From assembly GCA_947561395.2 (NCBI GenBank), contig OX387182.1:53157283-53221282 (forward strand): DNA of 64,000 nucleotides. The letters run 5' to 3'. Position numbers and translations under genes: made by a program. This DNA comes from Buxus sempervirens (taxonomy: Eukaryota; Streptophyta; Magnoliopsida; Buxales; Buxaceae). This document shows, piece by piece, positions 43,100-54,204 of the stretch; the first letter of the stretch is position 1, and the number at the start of each line of letters is the position of its first letter. Below the pieces are notes generated by a model. That model did no database searches. It was not told the DNA's origin and was given only the letters and a program-made list of their open reading frames with translations.

Positions 43100-45331
43100 A
43101 GCCGCCGGCAAAAACCCAATAAAGCCGCGCGAATGACTTGTTTTTCCGTCGTCTTCTTTTTGCCCCAAATTCCAGCGCCTCCTTCTTCCCCTTGGCGCGC
43201 GATTGTCCTGCTCCATTGCCGTTTTCCCCAAGTGCTGCCGCGCAATAGTCATCCTGCTCCATTGCCGTTTTCCCTCGTCCTACTCCATTGCTGTTTTCTC
43301 CAAGCGCTGCCGAGCGATAGTCGTCCATTGCCGTTTGCCCCAATGACCGGAAAATAGAGAGAGAGAAGATACAGGAAATCTGAAGGAACAAAGCGGAGCC
43401 TTCATCGCCATCAACGCAAACCTTAACCCTAACGCGTTTATTTACGGAGTAAGAACTTCTATCGACTTATTTCTTCAGGTATCACACCCTGTGTAGATAC
43501 CTCAAAAAAAAAGGGTGTATCGATAGGGTTCTCTCTGAAGGAGGACACGCATCAGTAGGGTTCTCATTCATGGAGAAATCGAGATTAAGATTTCTTTGAG
43601 CCATATTAAAGGTTTGTTTGTATCGTCTACGCAAAAGCAGCTTCAATGTCTACCTTGGAAATCGAAGCTCGAGAGTATGTTCTTTGTCGAAGTCTTCTCT
43701 GTTTACAATTCTCAAGCACAAAGTCTTCGACTGCTCAAGGTTTCTGGTAAGTTTTTAATTGTTTATCTCCTCCTCCTTCTGGTTGTGGTCAGGGTTTCTC
43801 TGCTTTTTTTTTGGTTCTCTCTCTGAAAGTAATCAACGTGTTCTAGTTATGTGGCGATCGTTTGATGTGTTTTATTGTAATGGCTAGGTTTTATAGTTTG
43901 GTGTTTTGTTAATGGTTAGGTTCTGAGTTAGTGTTGTTCCTACGATTGGCTTTGTTTGTTTGTAGTTTCTTGGTCAGGCGCTTCTGGAATGTATCTTTTT
44001 CAAATTCAAATCTATTTAAATATATGTTTTGGATGAAGAAAACAGGGTAATAGAAGGAAATTGAACCCTTATTTCCTCCGTGGAATCGCTAGGATTTTTT
44101 TTTTCTGTTTGTCATAACTGTCGTTATTGGTACTTGTATATTTGTTTTATGTGGCTGATTCAAAATGAATCTGAACCCTTATTTCTTCCATTTCAGTTTA
44201 ATGTCTCAGTTGTTGTGCCCTGTTGGAAGTAATAAATTGAAGGTTTGAATAGCTGATACTCTGCTAGTTAAAAATCTAAATCTGCATTGTAATTTTCAAG
44301 AATGGCACACTGATGTTGAGCTTGAATTAAGGAGCACTGAGATCGTTTTTATCATCTTTTGCATTTTATCATGTATAAATTTTTTGCCCCAAAACATTTC
44401 ATCAATCTTTTCTTTTCTGTAAATAAAAAGTAGATGGTGGGCTGTGTTGTTGCTCACACTGAAAACAAGAAGGCATAATCATATTACTTTTCTCCAACGA
44501 GTTATCTAATTTCAGGCCTTTGTTCACTTGCAAGGATTTAAGCACTTGATGAATCTTAAAGTTGATTGGTTTCGATATAATTACATACATTGTTTTAGAC
44601 CTTTCATGGATTTTGTAAGCAATAGACATCCATCATAATTCAGAAATCATAGTTATGGATTACTTGGGTGTGAGATATTGGGAAAACAAACGGTTGATGG
44701 AAATAGTTATGCAATTTTTTGTGGGACCACCCTGACTCTCTCGTTTTAGAAGTGCATATAAATCAGCTCCATAAGTTGCGTATGCCTTTGAAATTCAGTG
44801 CTTCATGATGTGATCTTTTGTATAGTGGCTTTTTATCATAGCTTTTCTGATCCTGCAACAGATTCTTGAAGCAGTTGGATCTCTATATGTGCTCTATAGG
44901 TTCTTTGGGAAATACAGATATTTCTTTTTTCCTTTCCTTTTTTCATCTTTTGAGTTATTTTTTTTCTCATTGCTGTATACTTGTCTTAGCAAGGTCATTT
45001 GTTGCTTGCATTCACTATGCAATTATCATTTGTTACCTTCATCTACTAGGATATTGACTTTTGCCTGTCAGTGGTCCAACTCCTTTCATGTGGATAGTTT
45101 ACCATTGTTCAATAATCCACCAACTATTTTGACCTTCTTATGCAAAATCTTGTTATCTCCTAAACAGATGCAATGTCTTTGGGGATTATCTTAAAATCCA
45201 CCCTGTTGCCATTCCCACAAAAAAAATTTAATTTATCAATTCTAAGGTTTATCAACTCCAAGCAACAAATAAAGAAAATTATTCAATCAGCATATTGTGT
45301 TAACAAAATGAAAATAAATGCGTAAGGAGCT
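43100..45331. other. Left interior of the outer CACTA
   Basis: No gene is recognised with confidence. At about 43190-43340 three imperfect repeats of CCATTGCCGTTTTCCCCAAG with CGCTGCCG words form a short array. The rest is AT-rich and intron-like. Confidence 0.5.
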
Positions 45332-45851
45332 TTAAATATTTAACCAGATCCCACCACCACCGGCTGGCCCATTTGTGTACAGAGCTGTAATCTCATTAAC
45401 AAAATGAACTACATGCTCCTTCAGCTCAAAAAGTCCATCCATGCGTAGCCTTATGTCTTCACTATCTCTTTCCTGTGAACTGTATTCATTAGTGCTTGCA
45501 GCCTTCAGGCTGTCAAATCCAATAATATAGGAAATTATACGATTGTTAACTCCAGGAATCATTTGTTCCACCCATGACCTAACCTGACAAAATATTAGCC
45601 ATATATTAGTGTATGGGGTTTGCATGTGACAATAGGAGAGGGAAAAGGGTGCTTCCTTGTAATTTCTTTGATGGCAATGTTAATATACAAAATTTCAGGG
45701 GAGGGAAGAAAATAATGACATTAGTGTATAAAACTTAAGAAGGCAGAATACCAAATTAGAGGTTTTCTACCAGAAAATCAGCTGCTTTGGCACGCTTTAC
45801 ACTTCCATATCCTCCATATGATATCTCTCCCCAACCTTTCCATCCACAATC
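45332..45851 (-). pseudogene. Captured DUF1446 (AtuA-like) gene fragment, two exons
   Basis: Exon 45851-45771 encodes DCGWKGWGEISYGGYGSVKR then AKAADFL. After a GT-AG intron, exon 45583-45332 encodes VRSWVEQMIPGVNNRIISYI, DIRLRMDGLFELKEHVVHF and LYTNGPAGGGGI, then runs into a stop. This matches my recollection of the plant protein with a DUF1446 (acyclic terpene utilisation AtuA-type) domain; the GEISY.G..S..RAK motif is shared with bacterial AtuA. Both splice sites survive. The rest of the gene is absent. Family call moderately sure; exon structure is seen directly. Confidence 0.68.
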
Positions 45852-46787
45852 CTGGAAATGAGAAGAGTTCAAAGACGAGCATCAAATTTTTTAAGGCAAA
45901 AGAAATTTTTCTATAAGGAAACACAAAATTGACCTTGTTTATTTATATCACAATCTTCTAAGTTCTTCTTCTTCCCTTTGTCTTATGTCCTTCAATTTCT
46001 TCCACTGTTCACCCATCCCCCAAACCACACGCCCCTAACAAACCAACTAACAACCACACCACTGCTGAAATCATATGAAGTTGGCCATCTATATGTGGCT
46101 CTCTGGTTGGGATTTTAGAATTGGATTATATCTTGAAACAGATTTTATAATCTGAGAGCCAGAGACAGTTGATAATTGTGAGGCTAATTATAAAATAAAT
46201 TTAGTATCCCTACTTTTATGAGCAGCCTTGAGTCTTATTTTGGGATTAGATAATGTGACTCACCAGTCACCACTGTCCGCTGCCAGGCATCACTACAACT
46301 ATTAACCTCCTACCTCAACTAATCATCTCCTTCACCCACAGCCTACCTACATTAATCACCATTGCAGAACTTGATATTTTATCAAATTCTAAGAGTCGAA
46401 TTTATCTAAACAACATTCTGATTTCTAGAAACCAGTAAACAAATCTGTTTCTTGTGATCCAGAATCAAAATCAAAATCCGATTGAGAGAATCCTCAACTA
46501 GCACCCCCTGAATATTCATCTTCAGCACTGTCACATTCATATTTAAGTTACCAAACAGGTAGCTAATGAATCATTTGTTCTGAAATTTTATAATCTGAAT
46601 GTTTGCCAGTTGTATTTCAAATGAATTTATTGTTTATCTCATGTCAAATTTAAATGGGTTCAGCTAAGTTCAAAAATGACAAATAAAAATAACATAGGAA
46701 ATTGCAGTCAACTGCATTTTGGGCTTCATTAAGGTTGCTCTTAGGTATTGCCCACCAACAGAGATATATATATATATATGTTTTATT
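45852..46787. other. Interior of the outer CACTA left of the inner CACTA
   Basis: AT-rich; no gene seen. A TA microsatellite lies at about 46763-46779, just before the inner CACTA and its TTA duplication. Confidence 0.5.
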
Positions 46788-47004
46788 TTACACTACAAAA
46801 AAACCGGGTTTCAGCGGCGGGGTTTAGTAGACCTTTAGCAGCGGTATTTTAATGACCGCCGCTAAAAGTCATCCTAAACCATTCCAACCCATCCGCGTAT
46901 CTTTCTGACCTATTCTCTCTATCTTCTCTCCACCTCTCTTTCCCTAATCTCTCTCCCTGCGAAAGCTATCTTCTCTCCGTCTCTCTCGCGGCTAAAAACG
47001 CGTT

Positions 47005-47540
47005 GTGACCAGTGTAAACCCTTCCATCGCTTCTATAAATGAGCCTCCAAACCAAACCAAACTGAACAGCCACAAGACCTTCTTCAATCGAAATCCTGAC
47101 CGGAGAAAGCACAACGTTTCGAGAGAGACGATACTAGAAAGTGAGAATGGAAACCCTAGTTCGAAACCTTCTGTGTATTTGGACAATGAGGAGGAGCTAG
47201 AAAAGGTTTTCAAACGGTTCGACAGCAATGACGATGGGAAGATCTCCGCCGCGAAGCTCGTCGACGTGCTTCGCGCTTTCAGCAATGAGGTGGCGCCAGA
47301 GGAGTCGAAGTGGATGATGGAGGAGATCAATACCGACAGCGATGGATTCATCGATCTGAATGAGTTCGCGGATCTTCACTGCGGAGGAGTGAAGGGCGAC
47401 ACAAAGGGCGAGACGGAGCCCATGGAACTCCAGGATGCATTTGAGATGTACGATAAGGACAAGAATGGCTTGATATCGGCTAGTGCATTGCATATGGTGT
47501 TGAGGAACCTCGGAGAGAAGTGCTCTGTACATGATTGTAG
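47005..47540 (+). pseudogene. Captured calmodulin-like (EF-hand) gene, start lost
   Basis: An open frame resembling plant CML proteins: a variable N-terminus, then EELEKVFKRFDSNDDGKIS, EEINTDSDGFIDLNEFADL, DAFEMYDKDKNGLISASAL and LRNLGEKCSVHDC. The first codon of the aligned protein is GTG and no upstream in-frame ATG is seen. Ca-binding loops are decayed: loop 1 has Lys and loop 3 Ala at position 12, where Glu is expected, and loop 2 begins with Asn. The fourth EF-hand is missing because the sequence switches to RSA1-like sequence after about 47540. The longer open frame to 47634 only reads through that junction out of frame. Confidence 0.82.
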
Positions 47541-47547
47541 CACTACA

Positions 47548-48127
47548 TATACAAATATGAAAAAGAAAGTTCCAAGCAGGACAAGACTGACAAGAAAACG
47601 ACAGAGACAGAGCAGAAGCCTGAAAGTGATATAAGCGAAGTGAGAGATAGAGAATGGAATGAATCGTGAAGGAGGCTGCTGTTGACAAGGAACTGTTGTA
47701 GGTATTATCTTGGACATTTCTATTGCATTTCCTCTGTACTGTCTTCTGCTCGTGCATGTTAATTGGGGATATTAATTAGTTTCTTTGATCTGCTTTTCAT
47801 ATTTGTTACAGGCATTCAGGTTTTTCGATCGAAACCGAGTGGGCTACATCAAGGTATGACACAATCTTTCAATTATCCTTCTTGGTAAATTTTATGCTAA
47901 GACTGGTATAGGGCTAATAGAATTCCTATCTTCATTTCCAGGTTGAAGATTTGAGGTTTTTCAATTGAATCTGAGTGGGCTACATCAAGGTATGACACAA
48001 TCTTTCAATTATCCTTCTTGGTAAATTTTAATAGGGCTAATAGAATTCCTATCTTCATTTTTAGGTTGAAGATTTGAGGATGGTTCTCCACAGCTTGGGG
48101 AAGTTTCTTTCTCATAGAGAGGTCAAG
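47548..48127 (+). pseudogene. Captured RSA1/EMB1579-like (CCAR1-type) exons
   Basis: Three exon pieces follow each other with introns. The first reads KTDKKTTETEQKPESDISEV...DREWNES, a TGA, and KEAAVDKELL in another frame. The second (47812-47853) reads AFRFFDRNRVGYIK between AG and GT. The third (48065-48127) reads VEDLRMVLHSLGKFLSHREV. Together they match the C-terminal EF-hand-like region of the plant nuclear protein RSA1/EMB1579 (At2g03150). A tandem duplication of about 125 bp (about 47820-47955 and 47956-48075) repeats the GGCTACATCAAG exon end and intron, with a second decayed exon copy inside. Confidence 0.7.
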
Positions 48128-48542
48128 GTGAGTTGATTGTGCCCTTGCTAGAATTTTTTTTAGGGGTAAGTGGGTGCGTGGAGAGAGATAGGAGCACTAC
48201 TGGGGTGAGTGGCAAGGGCAGAGAGCATGTGCTACGGGCACGGGAAGCATAAGTGATATTTTGGATGCCGCACAAATGATTTGTGAGAAGGTTAGCCTGC
48301 TGCTACTATTTGTCAAATATTTTGTGATTTTGTGTATCAATGTCAAACCAGTTTATAAACTGCTAATCATATATTTTAACTATTTGCATTAGGATTTTGA
48401 TTAATTTATGCTATATTTTAATTTTTTATTTTAGATGATGTAACATTGGGTATGTTAAACTCCAATCTGTTTCCTTTTCTGTTATCCATTTCTCTTGATA
48501 ATGCTACATGCCATCATATAATAAAATTCATTATACATACAG

Positions 48543-48621
48543 GTTGATTCAACTCTGGCGATGCAAAACCTTCAGCCAAAGATCAAAGCAATTCAAGAGA
48601 GAGAGATATAAAGGCAATCAG
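48543..48621 (+). pseudogene. Captured ALBINO3 (YidC/Oxa1-type) exon
   Basis: Bounded by ACAG and GTACGG, the exon encodes VDSTLAMQNLQPKIKAIQER, the conserved stretch before the insertase core of chloroplast ALB3. The family then reads YAGNQ-like sequence; here an extra four bases in a GAGAGAGA run shift the frame before YKGNQ. A single exon of a thylakoid membrane insertase; no other ALB3 exon is found. Confidence 0.75.
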
Positions 48622-49991
48622 GTACGGTCCACCTTTTGTTGCATGACATATAAATAAATGCAGAACTTCAACAAGTTACCTTGTCTTTCAACAATGACAA
48701 GTTAGATGACCATCAAATTTGAAATTGTCAAATATATATTTGACAATAGAAGCAAGAAATGTGTTTGCAAGACGAAGGGTTTTTGTGTCATCTGTTCTGG
48801 AAAAGAGAGTATAAAGAGAGTATTGTCTTTAAGGTTATTTAATGCGTAATAGTTTCTTCTCTTTTGCAACTGTTCTTAAATTCTTATTGAGACAGATTCA
48901 TTGAAACTGTTATCTGGTATCCTAAATGGAGTTTAGTTGGTGAAATTGCTGTATCTTAATGATGAAAGTGAGATATTCTAGTTAGAGGTACCTACATCAT
49001 TGTTTCCTATTAATTGTTCGGACAGATTTCATAAACAATTTAGAATGCCTTACAATTTAATTTTTTCATTTGTGGAAACTGATGGTGAATTCTCTCAAAG
49101 ATAAAGGAATATGTTTTGGACAGCTTACAAGAAGCACCTCTATGAGACCTCATTCATCCAATAAAAAAAGAAAATGCAGTTGTGAGGAATAGGTAGTAAA
49201 ATGTAGGAATTGGACGGCCACATGTAGTTTCTAAGCTTTGGTCTCTCGTTGTTCCTATTGAAGCTTAGTATTGCAAATCTAAATAATTGTAAGTGTAATA
49301 ACAAGTAAATAATGTATTGATAAGTAATTAGTATTGACTTCTATTATAAGTAATTTTTTCTTTGGAAGAAGGGAAGTTTGTATTAACTATTATAACTGAT
49401 ATTCATAACATAACAGGGGACCCCAAATAGAGGACCAAAACAGTACCAACAGCCTTGCAAGTCTTAAGTGTATAACTGATATTTAGAAGCATAAGTCCTC
49501 TTGTCCTCCTTGTATATATGCTTGTACCAATGAAAATATAGATGTTCCCCTAAAAGGGGGGGGCACAGGGGGCGCACCTATCAGGGTTTAGAGTCCGTAC
49601 AGAACGGGTCTTTTTGGGTCACATGATGGTGTTACATTGGATCATGTTCCTGATGTACAAGTTCAGTATTGTCTGTCAAAGAACAGTTGAACACTTGAAT
49701 CAACGAGCAGCTGCTAGTTTGATCCGAAGAATTGACAAGCACCAATCCCAGGTAATTTGATCCTTAAGAAGTCTGGTTTCTACTCATACCAAATGATCCC
49801 TTTTGTTGGTCCTTATAGAATAGACCCACAAGTTTTCCTGAAAGTTGGATCGAACCAAAATAATTTGATCCAAGCTGTTGGGTTTCAGATTCGCTATATT
49901 TGGTTGTGGGGCATAGTATTGATTATAGACGTAGAATAGACCTAGGCATAACTTCTGTTATGAGTTTCAATCATACATTTCAATGAAACAG
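48622..49991. other. Interior of the inner CACTA between ALB3 and cyclase fragments
   Basis: Mostly AT-rich and non-coding. A short exon-like stretch at about 49640-49750 (READING RTVEHLNQRAAASLIRRID, ending CAG/GTAATT) is not recognised. Confidence 0.4.
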
Positions 49992-50448
49992 GAAAGGTTA
50001 TTACTCTATCCATAGCAGGGCCACTGAATGCAGTCTTATCAAAAGAACACCAAGAGGAGATATGCCGTTATCTCTACAATCATCAGGCAAGTGAAAATTA
50101 AGTGCTTTGAAATTTGAACTGCGGCCTATTAGGTTTTTGGAGCGTGTCTGTCTTGTTTTAATTTAAGAACTAATTGTTTGTTCGTGTCTCATTTTCTGTA
50201 TTCCGAAGCACAAGAAATCATCTTAATAGGAAAGCATTTTATCAGGAAACACACATCAGTGCTTCTCTTTTCATATAGTGCTCTTTGTTGTTTTAAATAG
50301 CAAGTCGATTTTCTACAAGTTCTTGAGGGATTTTATTTGACTTCTGTTCTTTTATAATAACAGGTTCTTCGAGCTTTTGAATGGTCCGGAAATAACCCAT
50401 TGCCACTGCAAATATGGATAATTCCTTATATTCTCTCATTCCATCCAG
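49992..50448 (+). pseudogene. Captured oxidosqualene cyclase (cycloartenol-synthase-like) exons
   Basis: Exon 49992-50086 encodes [20 protein letters not shown] then [11 protein letters not shown]. Exon 50364-50448 encodes VLRAFEWSGNNPLPLQIWII then PYILSFHP, ending just before the conserved Gly-Arg-Met-Trp-Cys segment. Both are hallmark regions of plant oxidosqualene cyclases that make sterol and triterpene skeletons. The acceptors are normal AGs; the first exon is followed by GCAAGT, a non-canonical GC donor or a decayed GT. In a full gene further exons lie between these two, so internal exons were lost. Catalytic DCTAE is absent. Confidence 0.82.
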
Positions 50449-50732
50449 GTATAAACCTCATGATACTTTCATTCTGTATCAACTATACAAAGTAGAAATT
50501 TTGATGGTAAAATAATGGACATGTTTTGACTTTCACAATCATACTGTTGAAATCCTACTTATGTAGATGAATTTGAAGGTTTGGAGATGACTATTTTTGC
50601 AGTGGAGCTTGAAGAATTGGAGACGGATTTTGAAGCATCAAATCATGGTTGTGAGCAAAATTTTTTTTTTCTGATTTTTCTGATAAGGTTTGTAGATGAA
50701 TTTTAAACCATCAAATGTCAAGAAACAAGTTT

Positions 50733-50782
<50 letters not shown>

Positions 50783-51219
50783 TGGCTTGGTACTAAATAT
50801 TGTAATGGAAAGTACTGGTTTCAAATTAATGGTTTTTTTTTTCAAATTGCAAATTAAAATTTTTTATTTTATTTGGCTTAATCGTGTAATTTAGGCACTT
50901 GGGGGCAAGAGAGAGAGAAAAAGAAAGAGATGGGGGTTGGGTGGGGGGTCGGGTACACGTACGAGTGGGGTTGGGTGGTTTGTTTGTAAAAATAGAAATT
51001 TGGGGGGTTGGGGTCTGGTTGTAAAAATTAAAAGAAAAGTGCGTTGATGAAATTTGGGGGGGTTGGGGGGTTTGTTTGTAAAAATAGAAAATTTGGGGGG
51101 TTGGGTTCTGGTTGTAAAAATTAAAAGAAAAGTTGGTCGATGAAATTGGGGGGGGGGGGGGGTTGTAAAAATTAAAACAAAAGTGGGTCGATTTGGCTAG
51201 GGAAAAAAAATTGAAAATA
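50449..51219. repeat. Homopolymer and minisatellite tail of the inner CACTA
   Basis: A run of about 45 T lies at 50737-50781. From about 50935 to 51190 there are three imperfect units of roughly 95 bp built from TTTGGGGGGTTGGG, TTGTAAAAATTAAAAGAAAAG and TCGATGAAATTGGGG. No coding sequence. Confidence 0.8.
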
Positions 51220-51399
51220 AGTGACTTTTAGCGGCGGTCTTGAACCGCCACTAAAAGTAAAAAAGACCGCTGCTGAAAGAATCAGCGACAGGCGAATCAT
51301 CGGCGGACAGCGTCGTTCGGCAGGACTTTTAGCGGCGGTCGCTTGACTTTTAGCGGTGGTTTTGGTCCGCCGCTAAAAGTCACTTTTTTTGTAGTGTTA

Positions 51400-52294
51400 T
51401 GACCATTAAATGCCTTGATATCAATATAAGAAGGATCAAAAATAAAATTTCAAGACTTGGTGCCTTTCAAGACTTGGCTATGAATAATGTGCATCTCAAC
51501 CCAAAGCATGCTCAGTTTAAACGTAAATTAATAACAGCCCTCTAGATTGATATACTAGATGTAATACATTCAAGAAAACATAGATTTAAACCATCAGAAT
51601 CTTCAGAAATACATTAAATCCATTAAACCACCCATAAACACTGTTATTTCACAATAATACTTTATGAAACAAGTTTATACTTGGAGCAACATCAATGTAG
51701 ATCTCCAAATCATCAAAACCAATAACAGTATCACCTGAAAACCTCCACAACTTAACGTTTAATCTGAAAACATGCAAACTTAGGAGTTGGAAGGGTCACT
51801 ACTTACCTTGTATTTGCAAACATGGATATCCTATGAATATATTTTTTTCCTTTTCTAATTGGTGGCTAGGAAGAAAAGAGTGTCATGATTCTTCTCATGC
51901 ACCAGTATGTCTCTATGTTATTTAAAGTAGTCACCAACGGCAGTAAAACATATAATGGAACTCTTGGAATACTTTTTGTTTGTTTGTTATATTTGGTTAG
52001 AACATTTAGCTCTTCACAAGAAATTAATATATGATATCCATTTGCTTACGGCCTGTTTTTACCCGAAATCTTTCTTTTAAGAACTTCAAGGCCAATCAGA
52101 AACTGGATTACTTAAATTCTTACAATATTTTGGTTTTGCAAAACAAAATCCAGAAGGTGTTAATACAATTGGAACATGTGCTGGCTGATATGTTCAGCAG
52201 TACTTATAGGGAAGGAGTTGCATCATTGATCACGCTTATTGCTTGTCGCTTATTCTTTGTCAGTATTGATCTCATTATTATATTTCTTTTTCAG
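51400..52294. other. Right interior of the outer CACTA before the enolase exon
   Basis: AT-rich sequence, probably intronic or intergenic. A short open stretch at about 52140-52250 ([20 protein letters not shown]) looks exon-like, but I do not recognise it. Confidence 0.4.
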
Positions 52295-52385
52295 GTTAAC
52301 CAGATTGGTACCATTATTGAATCCATTCGGGCAGCTCTTGACTCAAAAGCTGCTGGATGGGGTGTGATGGTCAGTCACAGGAGTG
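52295..52385 (+). pseudogene. Captured enolase exon
   Basis: A 91-nt exon between a perfect TTTTTCAG acceptor and a GTGAGT donor encodes [20 protein letters not shown] then [11 protein letters not shown]. It corresponds to the C-terminal barrel region of enolase, where family members read VNQIGTVTES and GWGVM.SHRSGETED, including the catalytic-site His in SHRSGE and the Lys region just upstream. Downstream enolase sequence (ETED) is absent: after the donor the sequence is AT-rich. No other enolase exon was found. Confidence 0.85.
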
Positions 52386-53430
52386 GTGAGTACTTCAGCT
52401 CCTTAAGCTTTATTATCTTGGTATTTGCTTTTATTCATTTTAATATGAGATATGAACTGTTAGCTTGTCTATTTACTTTTTTTTTTGTTGCACTTGTAGG
52501 ATATTGAGGAGTATTTTGCTCTAATCAATGAATTTCGCATTTTTTTCACTTTTTCTTATGTAAATTAAACAATTAGCTAGATGCTTGGAGTGAAGCCAAT
52601 TGAAAAGAACATAGTATTTTGACCTCGATATGGTTTAGAGAAAAACAGAGATATTTGACAATGATTGGGGGTGGGAATTAGATTTTTTATTACAAGTTAT
52701 CTGATTTTGGGACCTATTTGGGCTTGGTCACCCCTTCCATTTTAGGGGAGGTGTTGCCGAAATTTCGGCAACACCTTATATTATTCCTTTCTTGGGTTTC
52801 CATTTTCGTAGGCGTATGTGAAGAGGAAAGACTTGAATTGGATACCTTATATTATTGAATAACTTTAGAGTGAATATAAGTAACTTGAATTGCCATACCT
52901 TATATTATTGAATAGTTATTTCTTTATATGTAATTACAAAACATGATTTTATCTAGCTAACTATGTTTAAATTAATATGTGTTTAGATACTAATTTTGCT
53001 TTGTTTTTTTTTTTTTATGTAGGAATGAATCCTAACATGGTCCGATGATGTGCATGTCAAGATTTTTTTACTTCTTTAGCAGGAATGAAGCCGTGATGGT
53101 CCGACAATGTGTATATAGAAGGATATGGCGCAGCTTGCATGATTAAATGTATTTATTAAATTTATGTCAGTTTTTTTAAAATGTATTAAAGATTGAAGTT
53201 CATGTTGTAATAGAAAGTAATTGTTAACGTATTGTGGGGTAATTTTTGAAGGATTTTAATGTATTATGTTGTAATTTTTTTTCGAATTGTTCAAGGATTT
53301 TAATATATTGTGTTGATTGTTGATATAAGGTGTATATGCAAGTGTATAGATCGTTCTTTTCCATAGGTGTAACAGTAAGTGTTAAAAAAAAATCATGTAT
53401 GTATGAAAAAAAATGAAACACTTAGAAAAA
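52386..53430. other. Right interior of the outer CACTA
   Basis: AT-rich, without a recognised gene. A short repeat AGGAATGAA.CC.....ATGGTCCGA.GATGTG occurs at about 53022-53056 and 53081-53112, and a loose repeat around ACCTTATATTATTGAAT at about 52838 and 52900. Confidence 0.5.
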
Positions 53431-53439
53431 CCTGTAGAA

Positions 53440-53793
53440 CATTTTACCGGCGGTTTTTAACCGTCGGTAATGTCCTGGGAGCGGCTTTTGCAATATTTTT
53501 ACCAGCGATCAAAAACCGCCGGTGAATAATTTTGCCGGTAAAAGGCTATTTTTGCCGGCGGCCAATTAAACCGCCGGCAAAGCTTATTTTTGCCGGCGGT
53601 CCAGTAAACCGCCGGCAAATCTTATATTTACCGGCGGTTACAAAAACCCGCCGGCAGAGCCGCCGGCAAAAGTCATTGCCGGCGACCCCCTTGCCGACGG
53701 CTCGAGTAGCCGCCGGCAAATCTTTTACCGGTGGTTTTCCCACTTTTGCCGGCGGTTTTCAGACCGCCGGTAAAAGTCTGTTGTTTTGTAGTG
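53440..53793. repeat. Right subterminal repeats of the outer CACTA
   Basis: About twelve copies, in both orientations, of a GCCGGCGG-based word (TTTTGCCGGCGGTC / CCGCCGGCAAA) in 350 bp, many paired as hairpins. The left end has the same words at 42985-43120. Such arrays bind CACTA transposase proteins in known En/Spm elements. Confidence 0.88.
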
Positions 53794-53853
53794 TATGTTC
53801 AATCCTCCAGTGCGCAAGGGCTGAGAAATCCGATTCCAATAGATAGTTGCAAT

Positions 53854-54196
53854 CAGTGGCGGAACCACGTTGATTGTAGGGGGGGCAATTGCCCCCCCTA
53901 ATTTTTAACTTTTAATAAAAAATTATATATTTTTTAAATAAAATCTATGTTTTGCCCCCCCTAAAATTTCTGGTTTGCCCCCCCAACCTATAGAAATTTT
54001 TATATTTTATGAGAACTCTATCTAAAATTTCTAGTTTGACCCCCACCAACTCATTGAAATTTTTATATTTCATGAGAACCTCTCTAAAATTTCTGGTTTA
54101 CCTATCCCCAACTCATTAAAATTTCTATATTTCATGAGAAGTGTAATTGAAAATTTTTTTTGCCCCCCCAGATTTGGAGTCCTGGTTCCGCCACTG
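53854..54196. mobile_element. hAT-type MITE inserted in the LINE
   Basis: Perfect 14-bp ends CAGTGGCGGAACCA / TGGTTCCGCCACTG and the 8-bp duplication GTTGCAAT (53846-53853 and 54197-54204) are diagnostic of hAT. 343 bp, AT-rich, with CCCCCC/GGGGGG blocks inside. Non-coding. Removing it restores the LINE reading KQAIAT...IYWNRIS. Confidence 0.93.
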
Positions 54197-54204
54197 GTTG
54201 CAAT

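Larger units (their letters stand above)
46791..51396. mobile_element. Inner Pack-CACTA element with fragments of four host genes
   Basis: Ends CACTACAAAAAAACCGGG (left) and the reverse complement CACTACAAAAAAAGTGAC (right), with TTA duplicated at 46788-46790 and 51397-51399. Subterminal repeats are AGCGGCGG/CCGCCGCTAAAAGTC (46805-46870 and 51220-51385), a different motif from the outer CACTA, so it belongs to another family. The 4.6-kb interior has no transposase but carries, all on the plus strand, pieces of a calmodulin-like gene, an RSA1/EMB1579-like gene, ALBINO3 and an oxidosqualene cyclase, with intron-exon borders kept. Confidence 0.92.
42948..53793. mobile_element. Outer CACTA (En/Spm) element carrying host gene fragments
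   Basis: The left end CACTACAAAAAAGGGGGG and right end reverse complement CACTACAAAACAACAG, with the 3-bp duplication TAT (42945-42947 and 53794-53796), define the element. Removing it restores the LINE reading frame. Subterminal regions are full of GCCGGCGG/CCGCCGGC repeats (43000-43110 and 53440-53770), typical of CACTA transposase-binding zones. With the inner CACTA removed it is about 6.2 kb. I see no transposase; it carries a DUF1446 fragment (minus strand) and an enolase exon (plus strand), so it is a non-autonomous, gene-carrying CACTA. Confidence 0.92.

Noticed and set aside
43019-43391. GC-rich open frames at the left end of the outer CACTA
   Set aside because: They come from subterminal GCCGGCGG repeats and the short array beside them; no domain.
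47197-47757. 186-codon antisense frame over the calmodulin-like sequence
   Set aside because: The plus strand carries recognisable EF-hands; the antisense frame has no known motif.
50737-50781. Poly-T run as the poly-A tail of a retrocopied gene
   Set aside because: The neighbouring cyclase exons still have introns, so they were captured as DNA; the run is a simple homopolymer.
53532-53846. Arginine-rich open frame at the right end of the outer CACTA
   Set aside because: It translates the subterminal repeats and crosses the element border.
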